Below the pieces are notes generated by a model, which saw only the letters and a program-made list of their open reading frames with translations, had not been told where the DNA came from and did not search any database. A DNA stretch of 64,000 nt from Cellulomonas sp. Root485 (GTDB taxonomy: Bacteria; Actinomycetota; Actinomycetes; Actinomycetales; Cellulomonadaceae): NCBI RefSeq assembly GCF_001426705.1, contig NZ_LMFC01000002.1, forward strand, positions 476,559-540,558, given 5' to 3'. A program made the translations under genes and the position numbers. Of this stretch, positions 1 through 8,997 are shown one piece after another. Positions within the stretch are counted from its first letter, which is position 1. Each line of letters opens with the position of its first letter.

Positions 1-7
1 GTCTGCG

Positions 8-256
8 CTAGGCCTCGACCGGGACCGGGTAGATCTCGACGGCCGGGTGACCGGTCCGCTCGTGGATGCGCAGGACCGCGTCGGCGCTGGGAGCCTCCGA
101 GACGCACCAGACCATCCCCGACTCCGGGTCTCCCCACGCACTCTGGAAGTCGACCCCCTCCTCGCCCTGGATGTCGAGGTCAGCCTGGTGCGCGGCCTTG
201 AGCGCCTCGGGTGTGATCCCGATCATCCCGTGGTGAACGTCCATGAACTTCGGCAT
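8..256 (-). CDS. DUF4242 (SCO4226-type) small protein
   Basis: An 82-residue protein that begins MPKFMDVHHGM and matches the small DUF4242 family, a ferredoxin-like fold whose Streptomyces member SCO4226 binds nickel. The early His-His pair (residues 8-9) and the acidic GEEGVDF stretch are the recognisable parts; the protein ends in a typical EIYPVPVEA tail. It is cytoplasmic, with no signal or membrane segment. The ATG at 256 is the only good start. Downstream genes lie outside the window, and upstream it is divergent from the PadR gene across a 150-bp intergenic region. Metal binding is inferred from the family, not from a proven site here. Confidence 0.8.
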   Translation of the reverse strand: MPKFMDVHHGMIGITPEALKAAHQADLDIQGEEGVDFQSAWGDPESGMVWCVSEAPSADAVLRIHERTGHPAVEIYPVPVEA

Positions 257-350
257 GGCTCCGACCTCCTCGGCGGATCACCGATGCACGATGTGCACCG
301 GTTCGTCCTAGTTCTACTCCGAGTCGAGAGCGGTGGATAGAGGGCTTGCC

Positions 351-383
351 CTATACCTAGATCCGCTAGGGTTGGATACCTAG
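351..383. promoter_or_regulatory. Repeat pair in front of padR, probable PadR operator
   Basis: The octamer ATACCTAG occurs twice, at 353-360 and 376-383, and between them CTAGGGT forms an inverted repeat with the first copy (CCTAG, 5 nt, CTAGG). PadR regulators usually bind their own promoter, and this cluster sits 27-59 bp before the padR GTG, so autoregulation is the natural reading. The assignment is inference. Confidence 0.45.
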
Positions 384-409
384 CACATCAAGGTAGAGGA
401 GCAGTCGGC

Positions 410-772
410 GTGCGCATCGACAAGGACCTGGTCGCCGCCTCGGCGACACCGCTCGTGCTCGGGATCCTCGCGGACGGTGACCTCTACGGGTACGCGATCC
501 TCAAACGCGTCGGTGAGCTCTCCGGCGGGCGCATGCAGTGGACGGACGGCATGCTCTACCCCCTCCTGCACCGGCTCGAACGGCTCGGCCACGTCTCGGC
601 GTCCTGGGGGACGTCCGAGTCGGGCCGGCGCCGCAAGCACTACGCGATCACCCCGACCGGCCGGGCGGCGCTCGCCGAACGGCAGGCGCAGTGGAACGTC
701 GTCGCGGACGCTCTCCGGCAGGTCTGGGAGGCGGCGCCGCGGCCCGCCACCGTCGTGGAGGTGTGGGCGTGA
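410..772 (+). CDS. PadR family transcriptional regulator
   Basis: A 120-residue PadR-type winged-helix repressor. Residues about 10-85 hold the PadR domain, with the signature run GDLYGYAILKRV followed by TDGMLYPLLHRLERLG and the wing around GRRRKHYAIT. It starts at GTG 410 after a purine-rich AGAGGAG about 9 nt upstream. Its stop codon overlaps the start of the next gene by one base (TGATG), so the two are translationally coupled. PadR genes coupled to permease-prefix membrane proteins are a recurrent actinobacterial pair in which the regulator probably controls its own operon. The ligand is unknown. Confidence 0.92.
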   Translation: MRIDKDLVAASATPLVLGILADGDLYGYAILKRVGELSGGRMQWTDGMLYPLLHRLERLGHVSASWGTSESGRRRKHYAITPTGRAALAERQAQWNVVADALRQVWEAAPRPATVVEVWA

Positions 773-2124
773 TGACGCACGACGACGAGCTCGAGGCGCA
801 GATCGACCGGTGGCGCGGCTACGTGCACCGACGGCAGGTCATCTCGTCGGCGGACGTCGACGAGCTCGAGGACCACCTGCGCGGCCAGGTGAGAGACCTG
901 CGCGCGACCGGTCTCGACGACGACGAGGCATTCCTCGTCGCCATCAAGCGCCTCGGCAACCTGGACGCCGTCTCCCGCGAGTACGCCCGTGAGCACTCGG
1001 ACCGGCTGTGGAAGCAGCTCGCCCTCGTCCCGGACGACTCCCGCGGATCGCCGGCGCCCCGGTGGCGGGAGCTCGCGGTCGTGCTCGGGCTCGCGGTCGG
1101 TGCGGGCGTCGCGGTGCGGGCCGGGATCGCGTGGTTCGGCGACGACGAGGTCGCGCTCGCGCGCAACGTGGCCCTGCTCGTGGTGCCGTTCCTCGCCGCG
1201 TACCTCGGGTGGAAGCGCCGGGTCGGCGTGCGGACCGTGGCGGCGATCGCCGTGCCGTTCGTCGTGCTCGCCGTCGTGCTCAACGTGTACCCGTTCGTCC
1301 CCGAGGGGTCGACGGAGGTGCTCGCGATCATCCACGCACCCGTCGTCCTGTGGCTGCTGGTCGGGCTCGCGTACGTCGCCGAGTCGTGGCGCTCCGACGG
1401 CCGGCGCATGGACTTCGTACGGTTCACGGGCGAGCTCGCGATCTACTACACGCTGCTCGCGCTGGGTGGCGGGGTCCTCCTCGGCCTCACCGCCGGGGTG
1501 CTCCAGCTCGTGGGCGTCGACCCCGAGCCGGTGATCACCCAGTGGGTGATGCCGTTCGCCGTCCCGGGCGCCCTCATCGTCGCCGCCTGGCTCGTCGAGG
1601 CCAAGCAGGACGTCGTCGAGAACATCGCGCCGGTGCTGACCCGGATCTTCACGCCGCTGACCATCGCCATGCTCGTCGCCGTCCTCGTCGCGCTGGTCGC
1701 CTCCGGGGGCCTCGTCGAGGTGGACCGCGAGCTGCTCATCCTCATGGACGCGATCCTCGTGCTGGTCCTGGCGCTGCTCCTCTACTCGATCTCGGCCCGC
1801 GACCCGCTCGCGCCGCCCGCGCTCGCCGACTGGCTCCAGCTCGTCATGGTGGGGGCTGCCCTCGCGGTCGACGCCGTGATGCTGACCGCGATGCTCACGC
1901 GGATCGCGGAGTTCGGCACGAGCCCCAACAAGATCGCCGCGCTCGGCCTCAACCTGCTGCTGCTCGTGCACCTCGGGGTCTCGGCGTGGCGCAGCGCCCG
2001 GTTCCTGCGCGGCCCGGGAACGTTCGCGGAGCTCGAGCGCTGGCAGACGCGGTACCTGCCGGTCTACGCCGCCTGGGCCGCGATCATCGTGATCGCGTTC
2101 CCGCCGTTGTTCGACTTCGCCTGA
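772..2124 (+). CDS. Permease-prefix-domain membrane protein
   Basis: A 450-residue protein with a soluble N-terminal segment (about residues 1-85, acidic and helical, ending near KRLGNLDAVSREYAREH) that looks like the permease prefix domain 1 found before PadR-linked permeases. About ten hydrophobic helices follow, from residue ~100 to the C-terminus. The ATG at 772 overlaps the padR stop; a GTG at 769 is the alternative. No ABC-transporter FtsX/MacB domain or ATPase partner is visible. Its role is probably membrane-stress or transport related and under PadR control, but the substrate is unknown. Confidence 0.75.
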   Translation: MTHDDELEAQIDRWRGYVHRRQVISSADVDELEDHLRGQVRDLRATGLDDDEAFLVAIKRLGNLDAVSREYAREHSDRLWKQLALVPDDSRGSPAPRWRELAVVLGLAVGAGVAVRAGIAWFGDDEVALARNVALLVVPFLAAYLGWKRRVGVRTVAAIAVPFVVLAVVLNVYPFVPEGSTEVLAIIHAPVVLWLLVGLAYVAESWRSDGRRMDFVRFTGELAIYYTLLALGGGVLLGLTAGVLQLVGVDPEPVITQWVMPFAVPGALIVAAWLVEAKQDVVENIAPVLTRIFTPLTIAMLVAVLVALVASGGLVEVDRELLILMDAILVLVLALLLYSISARDPLAPPALADWLQLVMVGAALAVDAVMLTAMLTRIAEFGTSPNKIAALGLNLLLLVHLGVSAWRSARFLRGPGTFAELERWQTRYLPVYAAWAAIIVIAFPPLFDFA

Positions 2125-2201
2125 CGGCTCGACGACGCGGGCACGAAACTGCTCCTCCGTGTCGCGCACCGATCACGGGTGACAAGTCCTACATTGCAGA
2201 C

Positions 2202-2840
2202 ATGGCAGACATCCTGTTGGGCATCCTCGCGATCCTCGCCGGGGGCGCGATGCTCTTCGCGGGGCAGTTCGTGCTCCGGCTCGTCCTCCCCATCTGGGGT
2301 TTCTTCGCCGGGTTCGCCTTCGGGGCCGGGCTGTTCGCCGAGCTCGCGAACGAGAGCTTCCTCGGCACGGCGCTCGGCTGGGTGTCGGGGTTCGTCTTCG
2401 CCCTGATCTTCGCGGTGCTCGCCTACCTCTACTACGCGGTGGCCGTGATCCTCGCGATGGCGGCGTTCGGCTACGTGATCGGCGCGGGCCTGATCGTCGC
2501 CCTGGGGATCGACTGGAGCTGGGTCGCGGTTCTCGTGGGCGTGGTCGTCGGCGCGATCTTCGGCATCGTGTCGGTCGTCGGGAACATGCCGATGATCGTG
2601 CTCGCCGTGGCCAGCTCCATCGCCGGTGCGGTGAGCGTGGTCGCCGGCCTGATGCTGCTCGTCGGCTCCCTGAACTCCGCCGACTTCGCGGAGGGCGGCT
2701 TCAGCGGCGCGGTCGACGTGGCCTGGGGCTGGTACCTGCTGGCGCTCGTGCTGGCGCTGATCGGCTTCATCGTCCAGACCCGAGCGCGGGTCGCGGTGCG
2801 CCGCAGCATCAACGAGGCCTGGCTCGCCGAGGCCCGCTGA
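2202..2840 (+). CDS. Multi-pass membrane protein (DUF4203-like)
   Basis: A 212-residue protein made almost wholly of hydrophobic helices, about seven, with glycine-rich faces (GAGLFAEL, GFVFALIF, GVVVGAIFGIVSVVG). It resembles DUF4203/TMEM198-like proteins and has no catalytic motif. The ATG at 2202 is preceded at exactly 6 nt by TACATT (2190-2195), which fits a leaderless transcript; there is no Shine-Dalgarno sequence. The next gene runs towards it and ends three bases after its stop. Confidence 0.7.
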   Translation: MADILLGILAILAGGAMLFAGQFVLRLVLPIWGFFAGFAFGAGLFAELANESFLGTALGWVSGFVFALIFAVLAYLYYAVAVILAMAAFGYVIGAGLIVALGIDWSWVAVLVGVVVGAIFGIVSVVGNMPMIVLAVASSIAGAVSVVAGLMLLVGSLNSADFAEGGFSGAVDVAWGWYLLALVLALIGFIVQTRARVAVRRSINEAWLAEAR

Positions 2841-2843
2841 CGG

Positions 2844-3377
2844 TCAGGGCGTGGATCGGACCTCCCACGCCGCACGGCGGAGGTACCCCCACGACGAGAT
2901 CGCGAGCACGACCGCCGACGCGACGACGGCCGTGGCCACCGGACCCAGCCAGGGCACGGGGATGAGGAAGAACACGTCGGTGTCCGTCAGGCTCGTCGGC
3001 CACCCGGTCAGCACCCGCAGGAAGAGGTAGTACGTCAGGTCCCAGACGGTGAACGCGACGAAGAACGCGGCCACCCCGTGCCAGAACCGGCGCCCGGCCA
3101 GCACCGCGACCGCGGCGAGCATGAGGATGGTCGCGGCTTCCCGCACCGTCTCGGCGCGGGCCAGGTCCGGCTCGATGAGCAGCGTCCTGACGGGCTCGAC
3201 GAACCGGATGATCCCCAGGTCGAGGTAGACGCCTCGCACGGGAGCGTCGTAGACGAGCTGCGAGCCCAGCGCCAGGCGCAGGTAGTGGACCACCGCCGCC
3301 TCGACGTACCCGAAGCCGATGCCGAACGCGACCAGTGCGCCGTAGCGCAGCCAGCGACCCTGCGAGATGCTCCCCAT
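2844..3377 (-). CDS. Hypothetical membrane protein
   Basis: A 177-residue protein with about four hydrophobic segments (residues ~10-35, ~80-100, ~105-125 and ~140-165). An N-terminal GYVEAAVVHYLR stretch and a FFVAFTVWDLTYY helix are the most distinctive parts. I do not recognise the family with confidence. It is convergent with the preceding membrane protein and divergent from the large gene at 3548 across a 170-bp region that holds a CRP-like palindrome. Confidence 0.65.
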   Translation of the reverse strand: MGSISQGRWLRYGALVAFGIGFGYVEAAVVHYLRLALGSQLVYDAPVRGVYLDLGIIRFVEPVRTLLIEPDLARAETVREAATILMLAAVAVLAGRRFWHGVAAFFVAFTVWDLTYYLFLRVLTGWPTSLTDTDVFFLIPVPWLGPVATAVVASAVVLAISSWGYLRRAAWEVRSTP

Positions 3378-3449
3378 CCGCGCATCGTGCCCCGCCTGGA
3401 CCGTCCGGGTGAACCGTACGCTGGCAGTGCTCGGTCTTTGCGTTCATCG

Positions 3450-3463
3450 GTGACACGTGTCAC
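3450..3463. promoter_or_regulatory. CRP/FNR-type palindrome
   Basis: GTGACACGTGTCAC is a perfect 14-bp palindrome with GTGA-N6-TCAC half-site geometry, the form bound by CRP/GlxR-type regulators in actinobacteria. It lies 84 bp before the large gene at 3548 and 72 bp before the divergent membrane protein start at 3377. Regulation of the glycosidase-like gene by carbon status is inferred. Confidence 0.5.
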
Positions 3464-3547
3464 TGTATGGGAGCGCACCCACGCCGCATCGACGCGGCGG
3501 TGATGCCCCCGGACCACTCGACAGCGCACGAACGAAGGACATCGGCA

Positions 3548-6500
3548 ATGGCGTCGCAGACTTTCACGGCCGCACCCACGGACGGGCTGGCCCGGCTGCC
3601 CGACGCCCGCGAGGCCGGGCTCGTCGACCTCGACGGACGACGCTTCTACCGCATCACGTCCTACGACGACCTGCCGCCGTTCTTCATGACGCTCGTCGGC
3701 GCGAGCGACCTGTGGCTGTTCATCTCCAGCACCGGCGGCGTCACGGCCGGGCGCGAGGAGGCCGACCGCGCGCTGTTCCCGTACGCCACCGAGGACAAGG
3801 TCGCCGCGGGTGCCGGCCGCACCGGCGGCCTGACCCTCCTGCGTGTGGGCACCGTGTTCTGGCAGCCTCTCGCGCCCCGCAGGCCGGGCGACCCGCACGT
3901 CGAGCGCAACCTCTACAAGGACCCGATCGGCACGACGCTCGTGTTCGAGGAGACGCGGGCGGACCTGGGTCTGCGCGTGCGCGTGTCGTGGCGCACCGCC
4001 GCCCGGTTCGGCGTCGTGCGCGAGGTCGAGCTCGCCTCGACGACCGACCGGCAGGTCCGGGCGGAGGTCCTCGACGGGTTCGTCGACCTTCTGCCCGCGG
4101 GCGTCACGGTGCAGACGCAGGGCGAGCTGAGCAGCCTGCTCGACGCGTACAAGCGTGCGGAGGTCGATGCAGCGACCGGTCTCGGGCTCGTCTACCTGAA
4201 CTCGACACTCACGGACAAGGCCGACCCGAGCGAGTCGCTCTCGACGACCGTCGCGTGGCAGGTCGGTCTCGACGACGCCGACCACCTGCTGTCCACGCGC
4301 CAGGTCGGCGCGTTCTCGACGGGTCGCCCCGTCGCAGCGGAGCGGGAGGTCCGCGGCGAGAAGGGCGCCTACCTGGTCCGCGCCCACCTCACGCTCGCGC
4401 CCGGCGAGCAGCGCCGCTGGAGCGTCGTCGCCGACGTCGACCAGAGCGCCGCCGACGTCGTGCGGCTCCAGACCTTGCTCGCCGACCCGGTCGCGGCCGC
4501 CGCTGCGCTCGCCGCGGACGTCGAGGGCACGCGCGCGCACCTCGACCGGCTCGTCGGGACCGCCGACGCCGCGCAGGTCACGGGCGACGAGCTGGCGACC
4601 GCGCACCACCGCGCGAACGTGCTGTTCAACGTCATGCGCGGCGGGGTCCTCGTCGACGGCTACACCGTCCGCACGGCCGACCTGCGAGCGTTCGTCGGCC
4701 AGCGCAGCCCGCGGACCGCGGCCCGGACCGGTGCGTGGTTCGACGCGCTCGCGGCGACCGAGCAGCTGGACGACCTCGTCGCGCGGGCCGACGCGTCCGG
4801 CGACCCGGACCTGCTGCGGCTCGTGCGCGAGTACCTGCCGCTGACGTTCAGCCGCCGGCACGGCGACCCGAGCCGCCCGTGGAACAGGTTCCGGATCGCC
4901 CTGACCGGCGAGGACGGCGAGACGCTCGTCGACTTCCAGGGCAACTGGCGGGACATCTTCCAGAACTGGGAGGCGCTGGCCTGGTCGTTCCCGGAGTACG
5001 CCGAGTCGATGGTCGCGGTCTTCCTGGACGCGACGACGGCCGACGGGTACAACCCGTACCGCATCTCGCGCTCCGGCATCGACTGGGAGGTGCCCGAGCC
5101 GTCGAACCCGTGGGCGAACATCGGCTACTGGAGCGACCACCAGGTGATCTACCTGGTCAAGCTCCTGGAGGCGTCGCGCCGGTTCCACCCCGGCCGGCTG
5201 GAGTCGCTCGTCGACCGGCCCGTCTTCACGCACGCCGACGTGCCGTACCGCATCGCGACGTACGCCGAGACGGTCGTCGAGCCGATCGCGACGATCACGT
5301 TCGACACCCAGGCGGCGTCGCGTGTCGATCGGCGCATCGCGACCGAGGGTGCCGACGGGCGGCTCGTGCACGGGTCCGACGGTGACCTCGTGCGCGTGTC
5401 ACTCGGTGAGAAGCTCCTGCTGACCATCCTCGCGAAGGTCGTCAACCTGGTGCCCGACGGCGGCATCTGGATGAACACCCAGCGCCCCGAGTGGAACGAC
5501 GCGAACAACGCGCTCGTCGGCAAGGGCCTGTCGGTGGTCACCCTCGCGTACCTGCGCCGCGCCCTGACGGTGGCCCGGGACCTGCTGGCCGACGAGCTCA
5601 CGGTGACCAGCGAGCTCGCGGGCCTGCTGACGGACGTGCACGCCGCGCTCGACGCACACCTCGCGCAGGCGGGCACCGGGTTCGACGACCGGGGACGGCG
5701 GGCCGTCATGGACGACCTCGGGGCCGCCGGCACCGCGTACCGGACGCGCGTGTACGCCGGGTTCAACGGCGAGCGCACGACGGTGACCGCGGTGCAGGAG
5801 TTCCTCTCGGTCGCGCAGGTCTACGTCGACACCGCGCTGCGGGCCAACCGTCGCGAGGACGGCCTCTACCACTCGTACAACCTGCTCGACCTGCGCGACG
5901 GGGCGGTCGTCGGCCGTCTGCAGGAGATGCTCGAGGGTCAGGTCGCCGTGCTGTCGTCCGGCCTGCTGACCCCCGCGGAGGCGCTGGACCTCGTCCGGGC
6001 GCTGCGTCGCAGCGCGCTGTACCGGGCGGACCAGCACTCCTACCAGCTCTATCCCGATCGCGAGCTGCCGACGTTCCTGGAGCGCAACCACGTCACCGCG
6101 GAGCAGGCCGCGTCCGCGCCGCTGCTGGCGTCGCTCGTCGCGGCCGGCGACACGTCGGTCGTGCTGCGCGACGTGCGCGGCGAGCACCGGTTCGCGCCCG
6201 GCCTGCACAACGCACGGGACCTCGACGCGGCGCTCGACGCGGCGGACGTCCCGGGGGTCGCCGACGGTCGCGACGCGGTGCTCGACGTGTTCGAGCAGGT
6301 GTTCCGGCACGCCGAGTTCACCGGTCGGTCGGGGTCGTTCTTCGCGTACGAGGGACTGGGCAGCATCTACTGGCACATGGTGGCCAAGCTGCTGCTCGCC
6401 GTGCAGGAGAACCACGAGCGCGCGGTCGCCGAGGGGTCGGACGCGGACGTCGTCACGGGCCTGGCCGAAGCCTACGAGGACATCCGGCTCGGGCTCGGCT

Positions 6501-6973
6501 ACTGCAAGACCCCCGACGTGTACGGCGCGTTCCCCGTCGACCCGTACTCGCACACGCCCGCCGGCAAGGGAGCCCGGCAGCCCGGCATGACCGGCCAGGT
6601 CAAGGAGGAGATCCTGACCCGGCTCGGCGAGCTCGGGCTGCGGGTCGAGGGCGGGCGCGTCGTCGTGCGGCCCGGGCTGCTGCGCGCCGGCGAGTGGACC
6701 ACGACCCCGACGACGTTCACCTACCACGACGTGACCCAGCAGGAGCACCGCGTCGCGCTCCCCGCGGGCTCGCTCGCGTTCACGTTCTGCCAGGTGCCGG
6801 TCGTCTACCGGCGTGCCGACGGGCCGGGTGCGACGCCGACCGTCGTCGCGCACCTCTCCGACGGCTCCAGCGTGTGCGGAGTCGACGGCACGCTCGACGC
6901 CGACGTGAGCGCGCGGCTGTTCCGGCGGACGGGCGACGTCGTCCGCGTGGACGTCGAGGTGCCTGCCCGCTGA
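3548..6973 (+). CDS. Very large glycosidase/phosphorylase-like protein
   Basis: A 1141-residue cytoplasmic protein with no signal peptide. The region around residues 480-560 has aromatic-rich runs such as NPWANIGYWSDHQ and the TRP-rich FQGNWRDIFQNWEALAWSFPEY, and a second conserved-looking block around GGIWMNTQRPEWNDANNALVG. These resemble large bacterial proteins often annotated as cellobiose-phosphorylase-like with a helical toroid catalytic domain after an N-terminal beta-sandwich. I could not place it in a named GH family, so the activity is a guess. The ATG at 3548 has AAGGA about 12 nt upstream; an upstream in-frame start at 3467 lacks one. A CRP-like palindrome at 3450 suggests carbon-responsive expression. 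Confidence 0.55.
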   Translation: MASQTFTAAPTDGLARLPDAREAGLVDLDGRRFYRITSYDDLPPFFMTLVGASDLWLFISSTGGVTAGREEADRALFPYATEDKVAAGAGRTGGLTLLRVGTVFWQPLAPRRPGDPHVERNLYKDPIGTTLVFEETRADLGLRVRVSWRTAARFGVVREVELASTTDRQVRAEVLDGFVDLLPAGVTVQTQGELSSLLDAYKRAEVDAATGLGLVYLNSTLTDKADPSESLSTTVAWQVGLDDADHLLSTRQVGAFSTGRPVAAEREVRGEKGAYLVRAHLTLAPGEQRRWSVVADVDQSAADVVRLQTLLADPVAAAAALAADVEGTRAHLDRLVGTADAAQVTGDELATAHHRANVLFNVMRGGVLVDGYTVRTADLRAFVGQRSPRTAARTGAWFDALAATEQLDDLVARADASGDPDLLRLVREYLPLTFSRRHGDPSRPWNRFRIALTGEDGETLVDFQGNWRDIFQNWEALAWSFPEYAESMVAVFLDATTADGYNPYRISRSGIDWEVPEPSNPWANIGYWSDHQVIYLVKLLEASRRFHPGRLESLVDRPVFTHADVPYRIATYAETVVEPIATITFDTQAASRVDRRIATEGADGRLVHGSDGDLVRVSLGEKLLLTILAKVVNLVPDGGIWMNTQRPEWNDANNALVGKGLSVVTLAYLRRALTVARDLLADELTVTSELAGLLTDVHAALDAHLAQAGTGFDDRGRRAVMDDLGAAGTAYRTRVYAGFNGERTTVTAVQEFLSVAQVYVDTALRANRREDGLYHSYNLLDLRDGAVVGRLQEMLEGQVAVLSSGLLTPAEALDLVRALRRSALYRADQHSYQLYPDRELPTFLERNHVTAEQAASAPLLASLVAAGDTSVVLRDVRGEHRFAPGLHNARDLDAALDAADVPGVADGRDAVLDVFEQVFRHAEFTGRSGSFFAYEGLGSIYWHMVAKLLLAVQENHERAVAEGSDADVVTGLAEAYEDIRLGLGYCKTPDVYGAFPVDPYSHTPAGKGARQPGMTGQVKEEILTRLGELGLRVEGGRVVVRPGLLRAGEWTTTPTTFTYHDVTQQEHRVALPAGSLAFTFCQVPVVYRRADGPGATPTVVAHLSDGSSVCGVDGTLDADVSARLFRRTGDVVRVDVEVPAR

Positions 6974-7005
6974 CGGGACGCAGTCGTCCACGGGTGCGGG
7001 ATCGG

Positions 7006-7926
7006 TCAGGCGGGTACGCACACCGCCATCTGGGCCAGCGGGACCCCGATCCGCTGCTCGCCGAGCGCCGCGTCCATCTCCCCGGTGAACGTCAGGCCGT
7101 CGTAGGCGACGACGTTGTCGGTGGCGTCGTAGCAGTACTCGTCTCCCGGGATGCTCGCGTACTGCTGGGGCGTCGGGAACGCCTGGGCGACCCACTCGTC
7201 CCACGTGACCGGGCGTCCGTCGAGGTACGCGATCGTCGGGTCCCAGGTCAGCTTGGCGAAGCCGGTGGTCGACGACATCGGGGACGGGTAGCCGTAGGAC
7301 GCCCACTGCGGGTAGCTCAGCTTGGTGGTGGACCCGTTGAGCTTCATGAAGATCTCCGCCGAGGTGGACCACTGGTAGAAGATCGTGTCGGGGTGCACCT
7401 GGTACGCGGGGGCGGCGGGCGAGCCCGACGCACGCCACTCGTCGAAGGTCAGGCGGTGCGGACCGGCCGCGTTGTACGCGTAGATGTCGGGCGAGTTCAG
7501 GAACGCGCGGTAGTACGTGCCGGCGGGCGTCCAGGTGACCGTCGGGTTCGGGTAGCCGACCCGGCTCCACTCGTCCCACGTGAGCGCGTGGGTCTCGGAC
7601 ACCGTGGGCCAGCCCGGGATCCGAGGTGCGGCGATGATGGTCGGCGACCAGGGGGCCCGGTCGTAGCGGACGCTCGGCACCAGCCGCGGGGTCGGGTAAC
7701 CCTGCGACGCCCACTCGTCGAAGGTCGCGAGGTTGAGCATGTAGCCGCCGTAGCCACTCGGCCTCGACCAGTACAGGTCGGGTCCGTACGGGACCGAGAA
7801 GAAGCCGTAGTGCGGGTGGTCGTCCGGGTTCGGGACGTACGGCGCGGCGGTGGCCGGCGACACCCCGAGGGCGAGCGCCAGCCCCAGGGCCAGGGTCGCG
7901 AGACGGCCGGTCCGGCGTCGGGACAT
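7006..7926 (-). CDS. Secreted tryptophan-repeat protein, copy 2
   Basis: A 306-residue secreted protein. Residues 1-28 are a Sec signal peptide (basic start, Leu/Ala core, ATAA cleavage region). The mature chain holds five divergent repeats centred on an aromatic-DEW motif: DEW near residues 70, 118, 162 and 243 and PQW near 206, each followed by a G-Y/F-P-x-P turn, with spacing of 37-48 residues. Two cysteines (about 265 and 303) frame a short C-terminal domain. AAGGA lies about 8 nt before the ATG. The stop of the paralogue upstream is 29 bp away, so the two probably form an operon. Function unknown; a wall or carbohydrate interaction is plausible. Confidence 0.8.
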   Translation of the reverse strand: MSRRRTGRLATLALGLALALGVSPATAAPYVPNPDDHPHYGFFSVPYGPDLYWSRPSGYGGYMLNLATFDEWASQGYPTPRLVPSVRYDRAPWSPTIIAAPRIPGWPTVSETHALTWDEWSRVGYPNPTVTWTPAGTYYRAFLNSPDIYAYNAAGPHRLTFDEWRASGSPAAPAYQVHPDTIFYQWSTSAEIFMKLNGSTTKLSYPQWASYGYPSPMSSTTGFAKLTWDPTIAYLDGRPVTWDEWVAQAFPTPQQYASIPGDEYCYDATDNVVAYDGLTFTGEMDAALGEQRIGVPLAQMAVCVPA

Positions 7927-7955
7927 CGAGGTTCCTTCGTTCTGCTGGTGAGGGA

Positions 7956-8876
7956 TCAGCCGGCTGCGCAGACCGGGATCGACTCGAGCGGGACGCCCAG
8001 GCGCTGGACGGCGACCGCCGGGTCCAGGTCGGTGTCGACGGTGAGGCCGAGGTAGCTCACGACGTTCAGCGCGGCGTCGTAGCAGTACGTGTCGCCGGGC
8101 AGCACCGGGACCTGCACCGGCGTCGGGAAGGCCTCCGCCACCCAGTCGTCCCACGTGAGGACGGAGCCGCCGTCATCCTCGATGTAGGCGATCGACGGGT
8201 CCCAGGTCAGCTTGTAGAAGCCACCGGCCTGCCGGACCGGGGTGGGGTAGCCGTACGACGCCCACTGCGGGTAGCTCAGCTTCTGGACGGCCCCGTCGAG
8301 CTCCATGAAGATCTCGGCCGACGTGGGCCACTGGTAGAAGGTGGTGCCCGGCGCGGTGCCGAACACCATCGGCGAGGGCGTCCCCGAGGCGACCCACTCC
8401 GGGTACGTCAGCGCGTGCTCCTCCATCGTGGCCCTGAGCACCGCGTAGATCACCGGCGAGTTGACGTACTTGCGGAAGATCGTGCCGACCGGCCGCCACG
8501 TAACCTCCGGTGACGGGTAGCCGACGGCACCCCAGCCCTCGTAGGTCAGCGCCACGGTCTCCGTCGAGAAGCGCCAGCCCGGGAACTGCGGGACACCGAT
8601 GATCGTGCTCGACCAGGGGGCGCGCTGGTACAGCGACGGCACCGGGCGCGGTGTCGGGTACCCCTGCGAACCCCACTCCGCGAACGTCGCCGGCCCGAGA
8701 CTCGTCCCGCCGGCGACCTTGCGCACCCACCACAGCGTCGACGAGTACGGCACCGAGTAGAAGCCGAGCTCGGGCTGGGAGATCCCGGGCGGTTCGGCCG
8801 CCGCAGGGGGTGCGCCGAGCAGTGCTGCGAGGCCGATGCACGCGGCCGTGGCGAGGGCAGTCAGGCGTCGGTGCAC
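7956..8876 (-). CDS. Secreted tryptophan-repeat protein, copy 1
   Basis: A tandem paralogue of the next gene and of the same length, 306 residues. It has a signal peptide ending around APPAAA, then the same five-repeat layout: FAEW, TYEGW, TYPEW, SYPQW and TWDDW, each with a downstream G-Y/T/F-P-x-P. The two Cys of the C-terminal part are conserved (CYDA and the final VCAAG). The GTG at 8876 has AGGAGG about 7 nt before it and is clearly the start. Equal length and full-length colinearity point to a gene duplication. Confidence 0.82.
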   Translation of the reverse strand: MHRRLTALATAACIGLAALLGAPPAAAEPPGISQPELGFYSVPYSSTLWWVRKVAGGTSLGPATFAEWGSQGYPTPRPVPSLYQRAPWSSTIIGVPQFPGWRFSTETVALTYEGWGAVGYPSPEVTWRPVGTIFRKYVNSPVIYAVLRATMEEHALTYPEWVASGTPSPMVFGTAPGTTFYQWPTSAEIFMELDGAVQKLSYPQWASYGYPTPVRQAGGFYKLTWDPSIAYIEDDGGSVLTWDDWVAEAFPTPVQVPVLPGDTYCYDAALNVVSYLGLTVDTDLDPAVAVQRLGVPLESIPVCAAG

Positions 8877-8963
8877 GGGGAGCCTCCTGGGACGGTGGCT
8901 GCACAGTAGTGGGACATAGCGGGCGCCCGTGGGCGGTTCTCGCGGCGTCACCCGAACGGCGGA

Positions 8964-8995
8964 GCGGGGCGGAGATCCTCCGATCTCCGCCCCGC
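8964..8995 (-). terminator. Perfect hairpin after rtcB
   Basis: Two perfectly complementary 14-bp arms (8964-8977 and 8982-8995) with a four-base loop lie directly beyond the rtcB stop codon. The stem is GC-rich. There is only a weak T-tract, so it may be a factor-assisted terminator or a transcript-stabilising end. Confidence 0.7.
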
Positions 8996-8997
8996 CG

